DNA of 64,000 nucleotides from CAYUEN01 sp964443745 (GTDB taxonomy: Bacteria > Campylobacterota > Campylobacteria > Campylobacterales > QNZT01), in the NCBI GenBank assembly GCA_964443745.1, contig CAYUEN010000002.1, positions 1 to 64,000 of the forward strand. The letters are read 5' to 3'. The notes below the pieces were generated by a model, which saw only the letters and a program-made list of their open reading frames with translations, was not told where the DNA came from and did no database searches. Positions 26,290-35,317 of this stretch are shown piece by piece; the first letter of the stretch is position 1, and every line of letters starts with the position of its first letter. Made by a program: the position numbers and the translations under genes.

Positions 26290-28636
26290 ACTTCATCTGA
26301 AAAATTTCAAGAGATACGAGGAGTTTTCGCTTTCTTTCCGGGAGGGGCTCACCGGTATCATCGGCCGCAACGGAAGCGGCAAGTCGACGATTTTCGAAGC
26401 GATCTATTTCGCCCTTTACGGAGAGGTGAAAAAGCAAAACGTACGATATAGCGGTGCTGACGCGAAAGCGCCCGTGGTGGTGGAGCTTTGGTTTGAAACC
26501 GCGGAGGGCGAATATGGGATCGAGCGTTCTTTTCGCGGCAAAAATCTGACCGCCCAGGCGAAACTCTTTCGTGCAGGAACGCTGGTCGCCAGCGGCGCGG
26601 CCGAAGTCAACGCCGCCGTCGTGAAATTGACGGGTATGAGCAAGGAGGCGTTTTCCCATACCCTGTTCGCTTCCCAGAAGGAGTTGATGAGTCTGGGGAG
26701 CCTGAAGAACGAAGAGCGCAGAAAAATCATCCGAAAACTGCTGGGACTGGAGAAGATCGATCGGATCGAAAAGGTGCTGCTCGAAGAGATCAGGGAGAGA
26801 AGGAGAGATATCAAAAGCTATACGGCCGTTTTGATGAGCCGGACGCAAAAGAGCGAAAAAGAGGAGACGATACGTCGATTGCGGATACGAATCGAAAAGA
26901 TCGAGACGATGCGCCGCGAAACGGAAAACGAATATCGAAAGCTGCAAGAAGAGCGTCGCCTCTCCCAAAAGGCGATCGAGGTTTTCAAAAGCCAAAAGGA
27001 GCGCAAACGGACGCTTAAGAGCGACTACCAGATGGCGTGCCAGCGGGTCGAAGCGCTCGAAAAGATGTTGCAAAAAGAGGAGAAGGAGGCTCGTGCGCTC
27101 GAAGATGCGGCCGAAACCCTCGCCGGTATGAGCGGAACGAAAGCGGCGTACGAAGCGCTTCGGAGCAGACTCGAAGAGATGCAGCGTGCGCGTGAGTCGC
27201 AGATCAGAAAAGAGGAGCTCGAAAAACGTAAGAGAGAACACCGGATTCGATTCGAAAAGTTGCAAGAAGAGATCGGTTCGCTCGAAAAGGAACTCGAGCC
27301 GATACGAAAACAGGAAGAGCGGATGGATGCGCTGGAAGAGAAAATCCGCGAAACCGAAAAACGGCGTTTGCAGCTTCAGGAGCGGGAGCGGCGCCTGCAA
27401 GGGAAGATCGCGGGAGCGCAGCGCCGTATCGACGATATTCGCGGACAGATCGAAACGATCGAAAAATTGGGGCGCGAATCTCCGTGTCCCGTATGCACCA
27501 GGCCGTTGCAGGAGGCGTACGATGAAGTGCTCGCCTCTTTGAACCGGCAGATCACGACCCTTCTTCGGCGGGAGATCGCGCAAGAGGAGAAGAAGCTGAG
27601 AGAGTGTTCGGAGAGATCTGAAGAGGCGCAAGAGCTGGAGGGGAGACTTCGAAAGAGGCTGCAGGAGAGAGGAGAGGCACTCGTGCGGATGCGGGAGCGG
27701 GCGAAAGAGTTGGAAAAAGCGCACGAGAGTATGGAGGAGTTGCGGGAGAAGATGAGCGCAATCGACGAGGCGATCGCCGCACTCGGTGAAATCGAATACG
27801 ATCCGAAGATACACGAAAGTGTGCGAAAACAAGAGCCCTCCCTGAAAAAGGAGTACGACAGGGTGGTGCGCCTGGAGACGCAACTGGAGCGCAGGAAGCG
27901 GGTGGAAGAGAGTCTCGTGCAGATCAAAATCGATCTAAAAGAGATGTCGGAGCAAAAACGTCGTCTGGAAAAAGCCTACCGCGAAGCGGTATACGATGCC
28001 GATGCGCATGGAGAGGAGGAGCGGCATTTTGAAACGTTGGAGCGAGAGCTGGATGAAAAACGCTCCCGAATCCACGATCTCTCTCTTGAGATCACCCGGA
28101 TCGCGGGAGAGATCGAAAAGATTCATGAGACACTCCTGGCCGATGCCCAGAAGCGTCGGAGATTGCAGCAGCTCGAGCGCGATCTGCAAGATGACGAGAA
28201 GATCAGGATTTTGCTCGATCGTTTCAAAACCGATCTCAACGCCAGGGTGGCGCCACGTATTTCCCTGATCGCTTCGGAACTTTTCGCGATGATCACCAGA
28301 GGGCGGTATCAACATATCGAAGTGAGTGACGATTTCGACTTTTTTATCTACGACGAGGGGGTGCGCTATCCGATCGGACGTTTTTCGGGAGGAGAGGTGG
28401 ATCTGGCCAATCTGGTACTTCGTATCGCGATCTCCCGGACGCTCGGAGAGCTCAACGGTACGTCGGCGGTCGGTTTTCTTGCGTTTGACGAGATTTTCGG
28501 TTCACAAGATCACGAGCGCCGCATGATGATCATGGAGGCGTTGCATCTGATCAAGGAGCAATACCGGCAGATTTTCCTGATCTCGCACGAGAGCGAAATC
28601 AAGGAGATGTTGGAAAATGTGGTGGAGTTGGGATAG
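26276..28636 (+). CDS. sbcC: DNA repair ATPase, SbcC/Rad50 family
   Basis: This is the SMC-like ATPase partner of SbcD. From the GTG at 26276 (after AGGAGGAG) it is 786 residues. An upstream in-frame extension would lie inside sbcD and lacks homology. Walker A GRNGSGKST is at 30-38. Two long coiled coils rich in Glu, Arg and Lys flank a zinc hook, CPVC, at about 404-407. The ABC signature FSGGEVD is near 703 and Walker B FLAFDE near 735. The size is closer to archaeal Rad50 than to the roughly 1050-residue E. coli SbcC, because the coiled coils are shorter. Confidence 0.93.
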   Translation: MVLSRLHLKNFKRYEEFSLSFREGLTGIIGRNGSGKSTIFEAIYFALYGEVKKQNVRYSGADAKAPVVVELWFETAEGEYGIERSFRGKNLTAQAKLFRAGTLVASGAAEVNAAVVKLTGMSKEAFSHTLFASQKELMSLGSLKNEERRKIIRKLLGLEKIDRIEKVLLEEIRERRRDIKSYTAVLMSRTQKSEKEETIRRLRIRIEKIETMRRETENEYRKLQEERRLSQKAIEVFKSQKERKRTLKSDYQMACQRVEALEKMLQKEEKEARALEDAAETLAGMSGTKAAYEALRSRLEEMQRARESQIRKEELEKRKREHRIRFEKLQEEIGSLEKELEPIRKQEERMDALEEKIRETEKRRLQLQERERRLQGKIAGAQRRIDDIRGQIETIEKLGRESPCPVCTRPLQEAYDEVLASLNRQITTLLRREIAQEEKKLRECSERSEEAQELEGRLRKRLQERGEALVRMRERAKELEKAHESMEELREKMSAIDEAIAALGEIEYDPKIHESVRKQEPSLKKEYDRVVRLETQLERRKRVEESLVQIKIDLKEMSEQKRRLEKAYREAVYDADAHGEEERHFETLERELDEKRSRIHDLSLEITRIAGEIEKIHETLLADAQKRRRLQQLERDLQDDEKIRILLDRFKTDLNARVAPRISLIASELFAMITRGRYQHIEVSDDFDFFIYDEGVRYPIGRFSGGEVDLANLVLRIAISRTLGELNGTSAVGFLAFDEIFGSQDHERRMMIMEALHLIKEQYRQIFLISHESEIKEMLENVVELG

Positions 28637-28648
28637 AGAAGGGATGCG

Positions 28649-29782
28649 GTGAAAAGAGGATACCTCCTTTTGGCGTTGTTGTCTCTCTCGCTTTTTGCGG
28701 GCGCTTTGGGGTGGTTGCTCTTTCAGCGATGGCGCGATCCAATGGAGGCGATAGAGAGACGTGTGGAGATTCGCAAGATAGAGCAGACCCCTTTTGTCTC
28801 TCCCCATCTGCCTGCGCACCGCAGCTATCGCCATATACGGCTCGTACCGAAAGAGGGGAGGGATATCGAGCTTTTTATGAGCCTCCCCGAACGCAAGAGC
28901 GACACTCCCCTGCCCGTCGTGATGGTACTGGGGGGATGGGATGTCAAAAGAGAGACCCTCGGGCTCGTTTCCGATCCGGGTGCGTATATTCTGGTAGTCT
29001 ACCGTTACGGATACGGTTCCGATATTTGGAAAAAGGCACGAAACAAAGCGGCGGAGGTTTTTCGTGTACGTGAAGCGATTCTTTCGGTTCCGGCGCGGGT
29101 GCTCGAAGCAATCGAGTGGCTCCGAGAGAGAAAAGAGGTGGACAAAGAGAGGGTTGTCGTTATGGGAGTGAGTCTGGGGGCGCTTTTCGTCCCCTCCCTC
29201 TACCATCTCGCCCAAAGAAGAGGAGTGGTGTTTCCAGCCGGTGTGATCGCTTTCGGAGGGGCGGATCTGCAGCGTTTGATTTCCGAAAACATCGTCCGTT
29301 TTCCCCCAGTCGCCCGGGTGTTGGCGACGATGCTGCATCCGGTGGAGCCCTCCATCCATCTTCCCGCACTCTATCAGCCCATACTCTTTATCAACGGCCG
29401 AGAGGATCGTCTGATTCCTACTCTCTGTGCCCGGAAACTTCACGCCGCAAAACCCGAGCCCAAAACGGTCGTCTGGCTCGAGACCCGACACATCCAGCCC
29501 GATAGAAAAGAGATCGTCCAAAAGGTGGTCGAGATCACCACCGAATGGCTTTTGCGAAACGGTATCCTACGGAAGCGTAGTGTTCGAAAAGAGAAGTTGT
29601 ATTCCAAGCATCGCGAGATTCAAAACGATCGCGACGATCGGAACGAAAAGGGGGAAAGTCCGAATTCCTACGGGATGGGGGTCTTTGCGTTTGATGGCGA
29701 TCAGCGAGAGATTCACGAGGGTAAAGACGATGAAAATCAAAAAGCTGGTGGATTCGGCCAGCTTTACCAGAGGCACGAATGA
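28649..29782 (+). CDS. Membrane-anchored alpha/beta hydrolase with an antisense-encoded tail
   Basis: This is a 377-residue frame from a GTG behind AAGGG. The N-terminus is a signal anchor (about residues 5-26). The catalytic domain has the nucleophile elbow GVSLG with S175, the acid probably in NGREDRLIP near 253, and a histidine in ETRHIQP near 279, so it is a serine hydrolase of unknown substrate. Residues from about 307 to the end are encoded opposite the last 71 codons of the permease gene and read as charged low-complexity sequence. The ancestral protein probably ended near residue 310 and lost its stop. Confidence 0.7.
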   Translation: MKRGYLLLALLSLSLFAGALGWLLFQRWRDPMEAIERRVEIRKIEQTPFVSPHLPAHRSYRHIRLVPKEGRDIELFMSLPERKSDTPLPVVMVLGGWDVKRETLGLVSDPGAYILVVYRYGYGSDIWKKARNKAAEVFRVREAILSVPARVLEAIEWLRERKEVDKERVVVMGVSLGALFVPSLYHLAQRRGVVFPAGVIAFGGADLQRLISENIVRFPPVARVLATMLHPVEPSIHLPALYQPILFINGREDRLIPTLCARKLHAAKPEPKTVVWLETRHIQPDRKEIVQKVVEITTEWLLRNGILRKRSVRKEKLYSKHREIQNDRDDRNEKGESPNSYGMGVFAFDGDQREIHEGKDDENQKAGGFGQLYQRHE

Positions 29783-30799
29783 TGCCAGCAGAAAGACGAT
29801 CGACGAAACGAGGAGTGTCGCGTAGATCGGTGTATGTGTTTTGGGGTGTACGTTTCGCAAAAAAGAGGGAAGCCATCCCTCTTTGCTCATGCCGTAGAAG
29901 ATTCTCGAAACCATGACGATCTGGATCAATGCGCCGTTGATCACGGCGAAGAGAGCGATACTGCTGAGCATCAGAGGCGCTTTGCCCGTCGCGGCCCGAT
30001 AGACTTCGGCCAGAGGCGCTTGCGAAGCGGCGAGTCGTTCGGGAGAGAGAACCGAAAGGCTGATCCAGGCGACTCCCATATAGAGCAGGGTGGAAAGAAG
30101 CAAAACGCCCATAATCGCCCGCGGCATCGTTTTGGAAGGATTTTTGACCTCTTCCGCGATATTGACCATATCTTCAAATCCCAAAAACGCGTAAAACGCG
30201 AGAAAAGCTCCCAACATCACATTGAGCGACAACGAGACGGTTTCGGGAATTGCGAGCGGCAGAAGCGGAAGATGGTGGGTATAGAGGTAATATCCTCCCG
30301 TCCCGATGACAAGCAGCAGTCCCGAAATTTCGAGCAGCGTCATAAAAGATGCCGTCAAAACCGAAATTCCGATTCCCCATATCGTCACAAGCGTGAGTAC
30401 AATCAATAGGATCAGTGTCGTCAGATAGGAGGGAAAATCGACGAAGAGACTCAGATAGTTGTGAAATCCCCGGATGATCGTCGCGGAAGAGAGCATTCCG
30501 CTAAAAGCGATCGTCAATCCCGTCAATATGGCGAGTTTTTGGCTTCGAAGCCCCTTTTGAATATAGATCGCCTCTCCCGCGCTGACGGGAAAACGTGCGG
30601 AGAGTTCCGCATAGCTCAAGGCGGTGAAGAGTACGACGATACAGGCGATCGCGAATGCCAGAGGTGTATAGATGCCCGCTATTGCCGCGATCTCCCCGAT
30701 CAAGACGTAAATTCCCGCTCCCAGGATATTTCCCAAGCCGTAGAAGATGAGCATCCAGCAAGAGACGGAACGTTTGAGAGAAGGGGATTTTTCGCCCAT
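29567..30799 (-). CDS. APC-family amino-acid permease
   Basis: This 410-residue membrane transporter has about 11-12 helices. The first helix shows the APC signature GLGNILGAGIYVLIG near residues 21-35, and GFEDMVNIAEEVKNPSKTMPRAI near residue 195 is the family's conserved loop after helix 6. The substrate is probably an amino acid or polyamine; the exact one cannot be told. Its ATG follows directly on the stop of the upstream minus-strand gene, so the two form an operon. Its 3' end overlaps the convergent hydrolase gene by 216 bases. Confidence 0.88.
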   Translation of the reverse strand: MGEKSPSLKRSVSCWMLIFYGLGNILGAGIYVLIGEIAAIAGIYTPLAFAIACIVVLFTALSYAELSARFPVSAGEAIYIQKGLRSQKLAILTGLTIAFSGMLSSATIIRGFHNYLSLFVDFPSYLTTLILLIVLTLVTIWGIGISVLTASFMTLLEISGLLLVIGTGGYYLYTHHLPLLPLAIPETVSLSLNVMLGAFLAFYAFLGFEDMVNIAEEVKNPSKTMPRAIMGVLLLSTLLYMGVAWISLSVLSPERLAASQAPLAEVYRAATGKAPLMLSSIALFAVINGALIQIVMVSRIFYGMSKEGWLPSFLRNVHPKTHTPIYATLLVSSIVFLLASFVPLVKLAESTSFLIFIVFTLVNLSLIAIKRKDPHPVGIRTFPLFVPIVAIVLNLAMLGIQLLFSNTTLP

Positions 30800-31441
30800 T
30801 CAGGGGCTTTCTTTTTTTGGTAGCGACTGCCATCTGCGTTCCGTTTCGCGCAGCCGTTTTCTTATTTTTTTGACCACCTCTTTGGCGGGCTTCTTGTCGC
30901 ATTTGAGCACTTCTTGGTCTCCCGAGTTGAGGGTGATGTAGATATTGCCGCTATCGAAGAAGACCGTCTGGATATAGGAGTAGTAGTGTTCGACGTTTTT
31001 CCCGCAGCTGTCTTTGATCTGGAATCTGTCCGCTGCTCCTTTTCTTTCAGGTTTGATGAAGCGATAGGGAGGACATTTGGTATAGATCGTGAGGTTCTCT
31101 TCCCCCAGATAGATGAAAGAAAGCTGCGTTTCCCATGCGACTTTCAAAAAAGGAAAAAAACATTTTCTGCTTTTTTTTGGCAGGGTGAGCACTTCTGTCT
31201 TTTGGGGGTCGAGTCCGAGCTCCTTGAATCCTTTTGCGATGAGAATTTTTTTGAAAGCTTCCATCTGCGGTTTGGCGAAGAGTGCGTAGTAGAGTGTACA
31301 AGAGAAGATAAATCCGAGAAAAAGCAGGAAGGCGATCAGATTTTCCCAGGAGACAAACGGAGGGATCGCGAAAAAAATGAAAGAGAAAAGGAGGGGCTTT
31401 TGCGGGAAACAGCCGACCCAAAAGAGCAGTTTTTCGATCAC
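30800..31441 (-). CDS. Hypothetical two-helix membrane protein
   Basis: I do not recognise this family. Starting at a GTG (31441) preceded by AAAGG, the protein is 213 residues. Two adjacent hydrophobic helices at about 17-33 and 35-55 are followed by a basic soluble domain with several beta-rich stretches (ENLTIYTKCPPYRF, VFFDSGNIYITLNSGD). This is a layout seen in small PH-like or YcxB-like membrane domains, though I cannot confirm that. The frame remains open upstream to 31726, but that part lies antisense to the nitroreductase gene and is unlikely to be coding. It is co-directional with the permease. Confidence 0.55.
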   Translation of the reverse strand: MIEKLLFWVGCFPQKPLLFSFIFFAIPPFVSWENLIAFLLFLGFIFSCTLYYALFAKPQMEAFKKILIAKGFKELGLDPQKTEVLTLPKKSRKCFFPFLKVAWETQLSFIYLGEENLTIYTKCPPYRFIKPERKGAADRFQIKDSCGKNVEHYYSYIQTVFFDSGNIYITLNSGDQEVLKCDKKPAKEVVKKIRKRLRETERRWQSLPKKESP

Positions 31442-31513
31442 GGGATAAACCTTTATCGAGATGATTTCACTTTTTTGGTAGTATATCAAAAAGGTTGCAA
31501 AAAAGGAGACTAA

Positions 31514-32125
31514 ATGAGAGAAGCGTTCGAAAAAGCGCTCCATTTCAGGCATGCCTGCAAACGGTTTGATGAAACGAAAAAGATTCCGCAAGACGATCTG
31601 CGCTTCGTTTTGGAGGCGGGACGGCTTTCTCCCTCTTCGTTCGGGATGGAGCCGTGGGAATTTTGGGTGATTCGCTCGGAGGGGATGAAAGAGGCGCTGC
31701 GTCCGCTGTGTTGGGATCAGCCGCAAATTACGACTTGCAGCGATCTGGTCGTATTGCTCTCAAGAAAGGATTTGCGTTCCACCGAGCCCTACGTTCGCAG
31801 GAGGCTTGAATCTAAAGGCGCGGATTACGAACGTTATCTGAAACGCTACCGCGATTTCATCGATGGCAGAAGCGACGAAGAGATCCTCTGCTGGGCTCAA
31901 AAACAGCTCTATCTCGCTTCGGGTTTCATGATGCTCGCCGCCGCCTCCATCGGGATCGATTCGTGTCCGATCGAGGGATTTAAGAAGAGGGAAGTCGAAG
32001 CGTTGCTGGATGTCGATACCGACCGTTACGAAATCGCGTATCTGATTGCATTCGGATATCGCGTCAAACCTCAGCAAATCCGTTATCGCCGTGATTTCGA
32101 CGATATCGTGAAAACGATCGGGTAA
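31514..32125 (+). CDS. NAD(P)H-dependent nitroreductase family protein, RdxA-like
   Basis: This 203-residue flavoprotein of the nitroreductase fold probably binds FMN as a dimer. The N-terminal HACKRFDE segment matches HSCKMFD of Helicobacter RdxA, including the Cys, and ARLSPSSFGMEPWEF is the FMN-binding region. GIDSCPIEGF and LIAFGYRV near the end are also family-typical. Physiological substrates of these enzymes are usually unknown. A GGAG ribosome site precedes the ATG. It is divergent from the preceding minus-strand pair and seven bases before the next gene. Confidence 0.88.
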   Translation: MREAFEKALHFRHACKRFDETKKIPQDDLRFVLEAGRLSPSSFGMEPWEFWVIRSEGMKEALRPLCWDQPQITTCSDLVVLLSRKDLRSTEPYVRRRLESKGADYERYLKRYRDFIDGRSDEEILCWAQKQLYLASGFMMLAAASIGIDSCPIEGFKKREVEALLDVDTDRYEIAYLIAFGYRVKPQQIRYRRDFDDIVKTIG

Positions 32126-32132
32126 GGCGGAT

Positions 32133-33302
32133 ATGATGGAAGCGATGAATTTTGACATGATCGTCCCACGAGAGGGAACGTACAGCGAAAAATATGATGC
32201 ACTTCTCGAAAAATTCGGGCGGGAGGATTTGATTCCGCTTTGGGTGGCGGATATGGATTTTGGAGTGGCGGAGGAGATCTGGGAGTCGCTGATGCGTCGC
32301 GTCAACCATCCTATATACGGTTATACGCAATATCCGGAACGCTACTTCAAAGCGGTGGAGAGGTGGATAACCAAAAAGTACAAATGGCCCATCCGACGGG
32401 AGTGGCTGGCTCCGCTCAACAGTATCGTGCCGGCGATGAATCTGGCTGTGGAGGGACTGAGCGATCCCGGAGACGCCATCTTGATCCAGCCGCCCGTCTA
32501 CCCCCCTTTCTACGGAGCGATCCGAAAACAGAAACGCCGTCTGCTCGAAAACGAGCTGGTATTGAAAGAGGGACGATACGAAATCGATTTTATCGATTTC
32601 GAAGCCAAAGCGAAAGAGGCGAAACTCTTTCTCTTCTGTTCTCCCCACAACCCGACCGGTAGGGTATGGCGTCGTGAAGAGTTGGAGCGCATCGCCGAAA
32701 TCTGCCGCCAAAACGGGGTGATCATCGTCAGCGACGAAGTCCATGCCGATCTAATCTTCAAAGGCCATACCCACATTCCGATCGGGTCGATCGAATCCGC
32801 GAAGGATATCACGATCACTCTCAACGCCCCTTCCAAAAGTTTCAACATCGCAGGTATCGTAAACGCCTATACCGTCATACCCAACGACTCCCTCAGACGC
32901 AGATATCTGGATATTTTTCGTCGATTCGGCCTGATTCAGGCAAATCCCTTCGGTGTGGAGGCGACTATCGCCGCTTACGAGCGGGGAGAAGTCTGGCTTT
33001 ATGCGTTGCGGGAGTACCTCTCGCAAAACAGGAGATGGTTGTTGGAGCGGTTTGATAGTATGCCCAAACTCAAAGCGCTGGAAAACGAAGCGACGTTTTT
33101 GCTATGGATCGACTGCAGAGAGATGGAAATGGGTGACGAAGCGCTAGCGAAGTGGTTCGTGGAAAAAGCGGGACTGGCCCTCAATCCCGGTATCAGTTTT
33201 GGTAGGGGCGGAGAGGGATTTATGCGGCTCAATTTCGCTACGAGTCGAGAGGTACTCGAAGAGGCGATGGAGCGGTTGGAGAGGGCGTATAGGGAGATTT
33301 GA
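32133..33302 (+). CDS. MalY/PatB-family PLP-dependent C-S lyase or aminotransferase
   Basis: This fold-type I PLP enzyme of 389 residues is typical of cystathionine beta-lyases of the MalY/PatB group. LIPLWVADMDF near residue 35 and PPVYPPFY are group hallmarks. CSPHNPTGRVW precedes the cofactor aspartate region (VIIVSDEVHADL). The PLP lysine is in NAPSKSFNIAG near residue 236. It may convert cystathionine to homocysteine or liberate H2S from cysteine. It overlaps no other gene and meets the convergent ppk2 end to end. Confidence 0.9.
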   Translation: MMEAMNFDMIVPREGTYSEKYDALLEKFGREDLIPLWVADMDFGVAEEIWESLMRRVNHPIYGYTQYPERYFKAVERWITKKYKWPIRREWLAPLNSIVPAMNLAVEGLSDPGDAILIQPPVYPPFYGAIRKQKRRLLENELVLKEGRYEIDFIDFEAKAKEAKLFLFCSPHNPTGRVWRREELERIAEICRQNGVIIVSDEVHADLIFKGHTHIPIGSIESAKDITITLNAPSKSFNIAGIVNAYTVIPNDSLRRRYLDIFRRFGLIQANPFGVEATIAAYERGEVWLYALREYLSQNRRWLLERFDSMPKLKALENEATFLLWIDCREMEMGDEALAKWFVEKAGLALNPGISFGRGGEGFMRLNFATSREVLEEAMERLERAYREI

Positions 33303-34121
33303 TTATCCCAAAAATTTTCCCTCTCTGATTCGTTCGGCTTCCATCAATTCGAGTTCCCGTGAGCCGGAGATGACGACTTCGGGATCGGTGACATAATCGA
33401 GAGAGTCGTTTCGTTTTCCATAATGGATACTGTTGAGAATGACTTTGATCGTTTCGAGGCGGGCTTTGTGTTTGTTGTCGGAGCGGATGATCGTCCAGGG
33501 GGTTTTGTGTCCATGGGTTTGTCGAAGCATCTCGTATTTGGTATTGGTGAAATCGTCCCACCGTTCTTGTGCTTGGACGTCGATTTCGCTCAGTTTCCAT
33601 TGACGAAGCGGATCGTTCTTTCGTTTTTCAAAACGTCTTGCCTGCTCCTGCTTGGTGACGCTGAAGTAGAGTTTGATCAGAATGGTTCCCTGTCGGATGA
33701 GATCCTTTTCGAAACCTTTCACTCCACGCATGAAATCGTCGTACTCTTTCTGGGTACAGAAGCCAAAGACCGATTCGACCATCGCTCTGTTGTACCATGA
33801 ACGGTCGAAAAGGACGATCTCTCCGCCTCTGGGAAAGTGCTGGACATATTTTTGATAGTACCATTGGGTACGCTGTTCCTCTGTCGGTTTACCCAATGCG
33901 ACGACGCGATAGTGTTTTTCGTTCATATAACGGGTAATACGGCGGATCGTACCGCCCTTGCCGGCCGCGTCCCGTCCTTCGAAGAGGATGATCATCTTTC
34001 TGTTCGTCTCTTCCAGCTGTTTTTGTAGTTTGATCAGTTCCGCCTGATAGGGTTTGAGTTCTTCCTCTTCCAGATATTTTCGGACCGCTTTTTTTACGAT
34101 TTTTGGATCGACATGCTCCAT
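33303..34121 (-). CDS. ppk2: Polyphosphate kinase 2 (PPK2 class I)
   Basis: This enzyme transfers phosphate between polyphosphate and nucleotides. The 272 residues fit the single-domain class I form. Walker A reads GRDAAGKGG at about 49-57 and the Walker B region FDRSWYNRA near 106. The lid module with basic residues (KQEQARRFEKRKNDPLRQWKLS) lies near 175. Class I enzymes mostly phosphorylate nucleoside diphosphates. Its stop abuts that of the MalY gene with no gap. Confidence 0.93.
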   Translation of the reverse strand: MEHVDPKIVKKAVRKYLEEEELKPYQAELIKLQKQLEETNRKMIILFEGRDAAGKGGTIRRITRYMNEKHYRVVALGKPTEEQRTQWYYQKYVQHFPRGGEIVLFDRSWYNRAMVESVFGFCTQKEYDDFMRGVKGFEKDLIRQGTILIKLYFSVTKQEQARRFEKRKNDPLRQWKLSEIDVQAQERWDDFTNTKYEMLRQTHGHKTPWTIIRSDNKHKARLETIKVILNSIHYGKRNDSLDYVTDPEVVISGSRELELMEAERIREGKFLG

Positions 34122-34204
34122 CTGTATGACTCCATCCCGGGAAGATTGCTACTGTATATTACAATTTTGTCAATTTATTTTTACTGTTTTTGAGGAAGAG
34201 TACC

Positions 34205-34229
34205 ACGATACTGCAGTGTACAGTATCGT
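34205..34229 (-). terminator. Hairpin directly after the RraA-like gene
   Basis: Perfect nine-base arms ACGATACTG (34205-34213) and CAGTATCGT (34221-34229) flank a seven-base loop. It lies four bases past the stop of the minus-strand RraA-like gene. No T-run follows in either direction. Confidence 0.5.
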
Positions 34230-34233
34230 TTCG

Positions 34234-34722
34234 TTACGTTTGGATGAGTGATTTTTCGCTGACCACGATGCCGTCCCAGTCGGCGTAGAGATAGTGGCCG
34301 GGCGTGAATGTCACACCGCCGAATAGAAGGGGGATGTTTCGTACAGCTTTCGATTTTTTGGCGCTTTTGCGAGGATATGTACCCAGAGCCCAGATTGCGG
34401 TTCGGATTTTGACGGTGTGTTCGATATCGCGCACATAGCCGTTGATCACGATACCGGACCATCCGTTTTCGTGTGCGAGGTTCGCGAGATTTTCTCCCAC
34501 TACCGCGCAGTAGGCGGCGCCGACATCCACGACGACGACCCGCCCTTCTCCCCGCTCCTTGAGCAGGGCGATAAGGTCGGTATTGTCTTCGTCCAGGCGT
34601 ATCGTGACGATTTCTCCGTAGCAGTGGGGCGATCCCCCGAAATTTTTGAACATAGGAGCCACTACTTCGATTTCGTCGGGATGGTGGTCGCACAGATCGG
34701 CGGTATAAAAGAGCATACGCAA
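34234..34722 (-). CDS. RraA-like family protein
   Basis: This 162-residue protein is close in length and sequence pattern to RraA. It opens with YTADLCDHHPDEIEVVAPMFKN, then has the conserved GRVVVVDVG and INGYVRD segments and ends in FGGVTFTPGHYLYAD. In E. coli RraA inhibits RNase E, but Campylobacterota lack RNase E as far as known. Relatives with the Arg-Asp pair seen here (YVRD) can act as metal-dependent aldolases or oxaloacetate decarboxylases, so an enzymatic role is as likely. It is transcribed divergently from the glutamate mutase operon. Confidence 0.88.
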   Translation of the reverse strand: MRMLFYTADLCDHHPDEIEVVAPMFKNFGGSPHCYGEIVTIRLDEDNTDLIALLKERGEGRVVVVDVGAAYCAVVGENLANLAHENGWSGIVINGYVRDIEHTVKIRTAIWALGTYPRKSAKKSKAVRNIPLLFGGVTFTPGHYLYADWDGIVVSEKSLIQT

Positions 34723-34859
34723 TCCTTTCGTCTAGATAGCGTATTATCCCATTTTGGAGTTTAAACTAACCACTTCGCTTTCGAAGCCTCTTTGTGAAGC
34801 GGTGTCGTTCGGTCGATTCCCTCTTTTGCGTACCCAAAGCCGCTTAACGTGATTTTGGG

Positions 34860-34865
34860 TAAAAT
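34860..34865 (+). promoter_or_regulatory. -10 box of the glutamate mutase operon
   Basis: TAAAAT at 34860-34865 predicts a start near 34872. AAGGG at 34881-34885 lies six bases before the ATG at 34892. The rest of the 34723-34891 gap holds no gene or recognisable RNA. Confidence 0.45.
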
Positions 34866-34891
34866 AGAGCATTCTTTTTGAAGGGCAAACG

Positions 34892-35317
34892 ATGAAAGTG
34901 GTCACCGGCGTGGTGGGAAACGATATTCATGTGGTCGCGAACAGGCTGATCGACATCTCTTTGAGGGAGCGGGGTTTTAGGGTTTTCAATCTGGGTGTCA
35001 ATACCTATCTGGAGGAGTTTATCGATGCGGTGGTGGAGACGGATGCGGATGTGTTGCTGATCTCTTCGCTCAACGGTGAAGCGGAGGGGTGGTGCCGCGA
35101 TCTGCCTCATCTGAAGCGGCAATACGATCTCAAAGGCGTCACTTTTATGGTGGGAGGCAATCTGGCGGTGGGCGAAGTCTCTCCCGAGGAGATCGTTCCC
35201 AAGTTCGAAAACTACGGTTTCGATCTGGTTTTCCATCAGGTCGAACTGGGAGAGGGGCTCGATGCGCTCGAAGCCTTTCTGGCCCAAAAAGAGAAAAATG
35301 AGAAGATGCGCGCATGA
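34892..35317 (+). CDS. glmS: Glutamate mutase sigma (B12-binding) subunit
   Basis: Methylaspartate mutase rearranges L-glutamate to (2S,3S)-3-methylaspartate by an adenosylcobalamin radical. This 141-residue Rossmann-like subunit binds the cofactor. The B12 motif reads D11-x-H13-x2-A16, then S58-S59-L60, then G88-G89. It fits the DxHxxG..SxL..GG pattern except that the first glycine is alanine. H13 would be the lower axial cobalt ligand. Length and register match clostridial GlmS/MutS. The four-base ATGA overlap with the next gene supports coupled synthesis of the two subunits. Confidence 0.9.
   Translation: MKVVTGVVGNDIHVVANRLIDISLRERGFRVFNLGVNTYLEEFIDAVVETDADVLLISSLNGEAEGWCRDLPHLKRQYDLKGVTFMVGGNLAVGEVSPEEIVPKFENYGFDLVFHQVELGEGLDALEAFLAQKEKNEKMRA

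Noticed and set aside
31442..31726. An extended start for the minus-strand two-helix protein
   Set aside because: It is antisense to the nitroreductase 5' end and its promoter. The added residues are low in family-like character.
34723..34891. Possible tRNA or small RNA suggested by a GGTCGATTCC stretch
   Set aside because: It resembles a T-loop only locally. No acceptor stem or anticodon arm can be folded around it.
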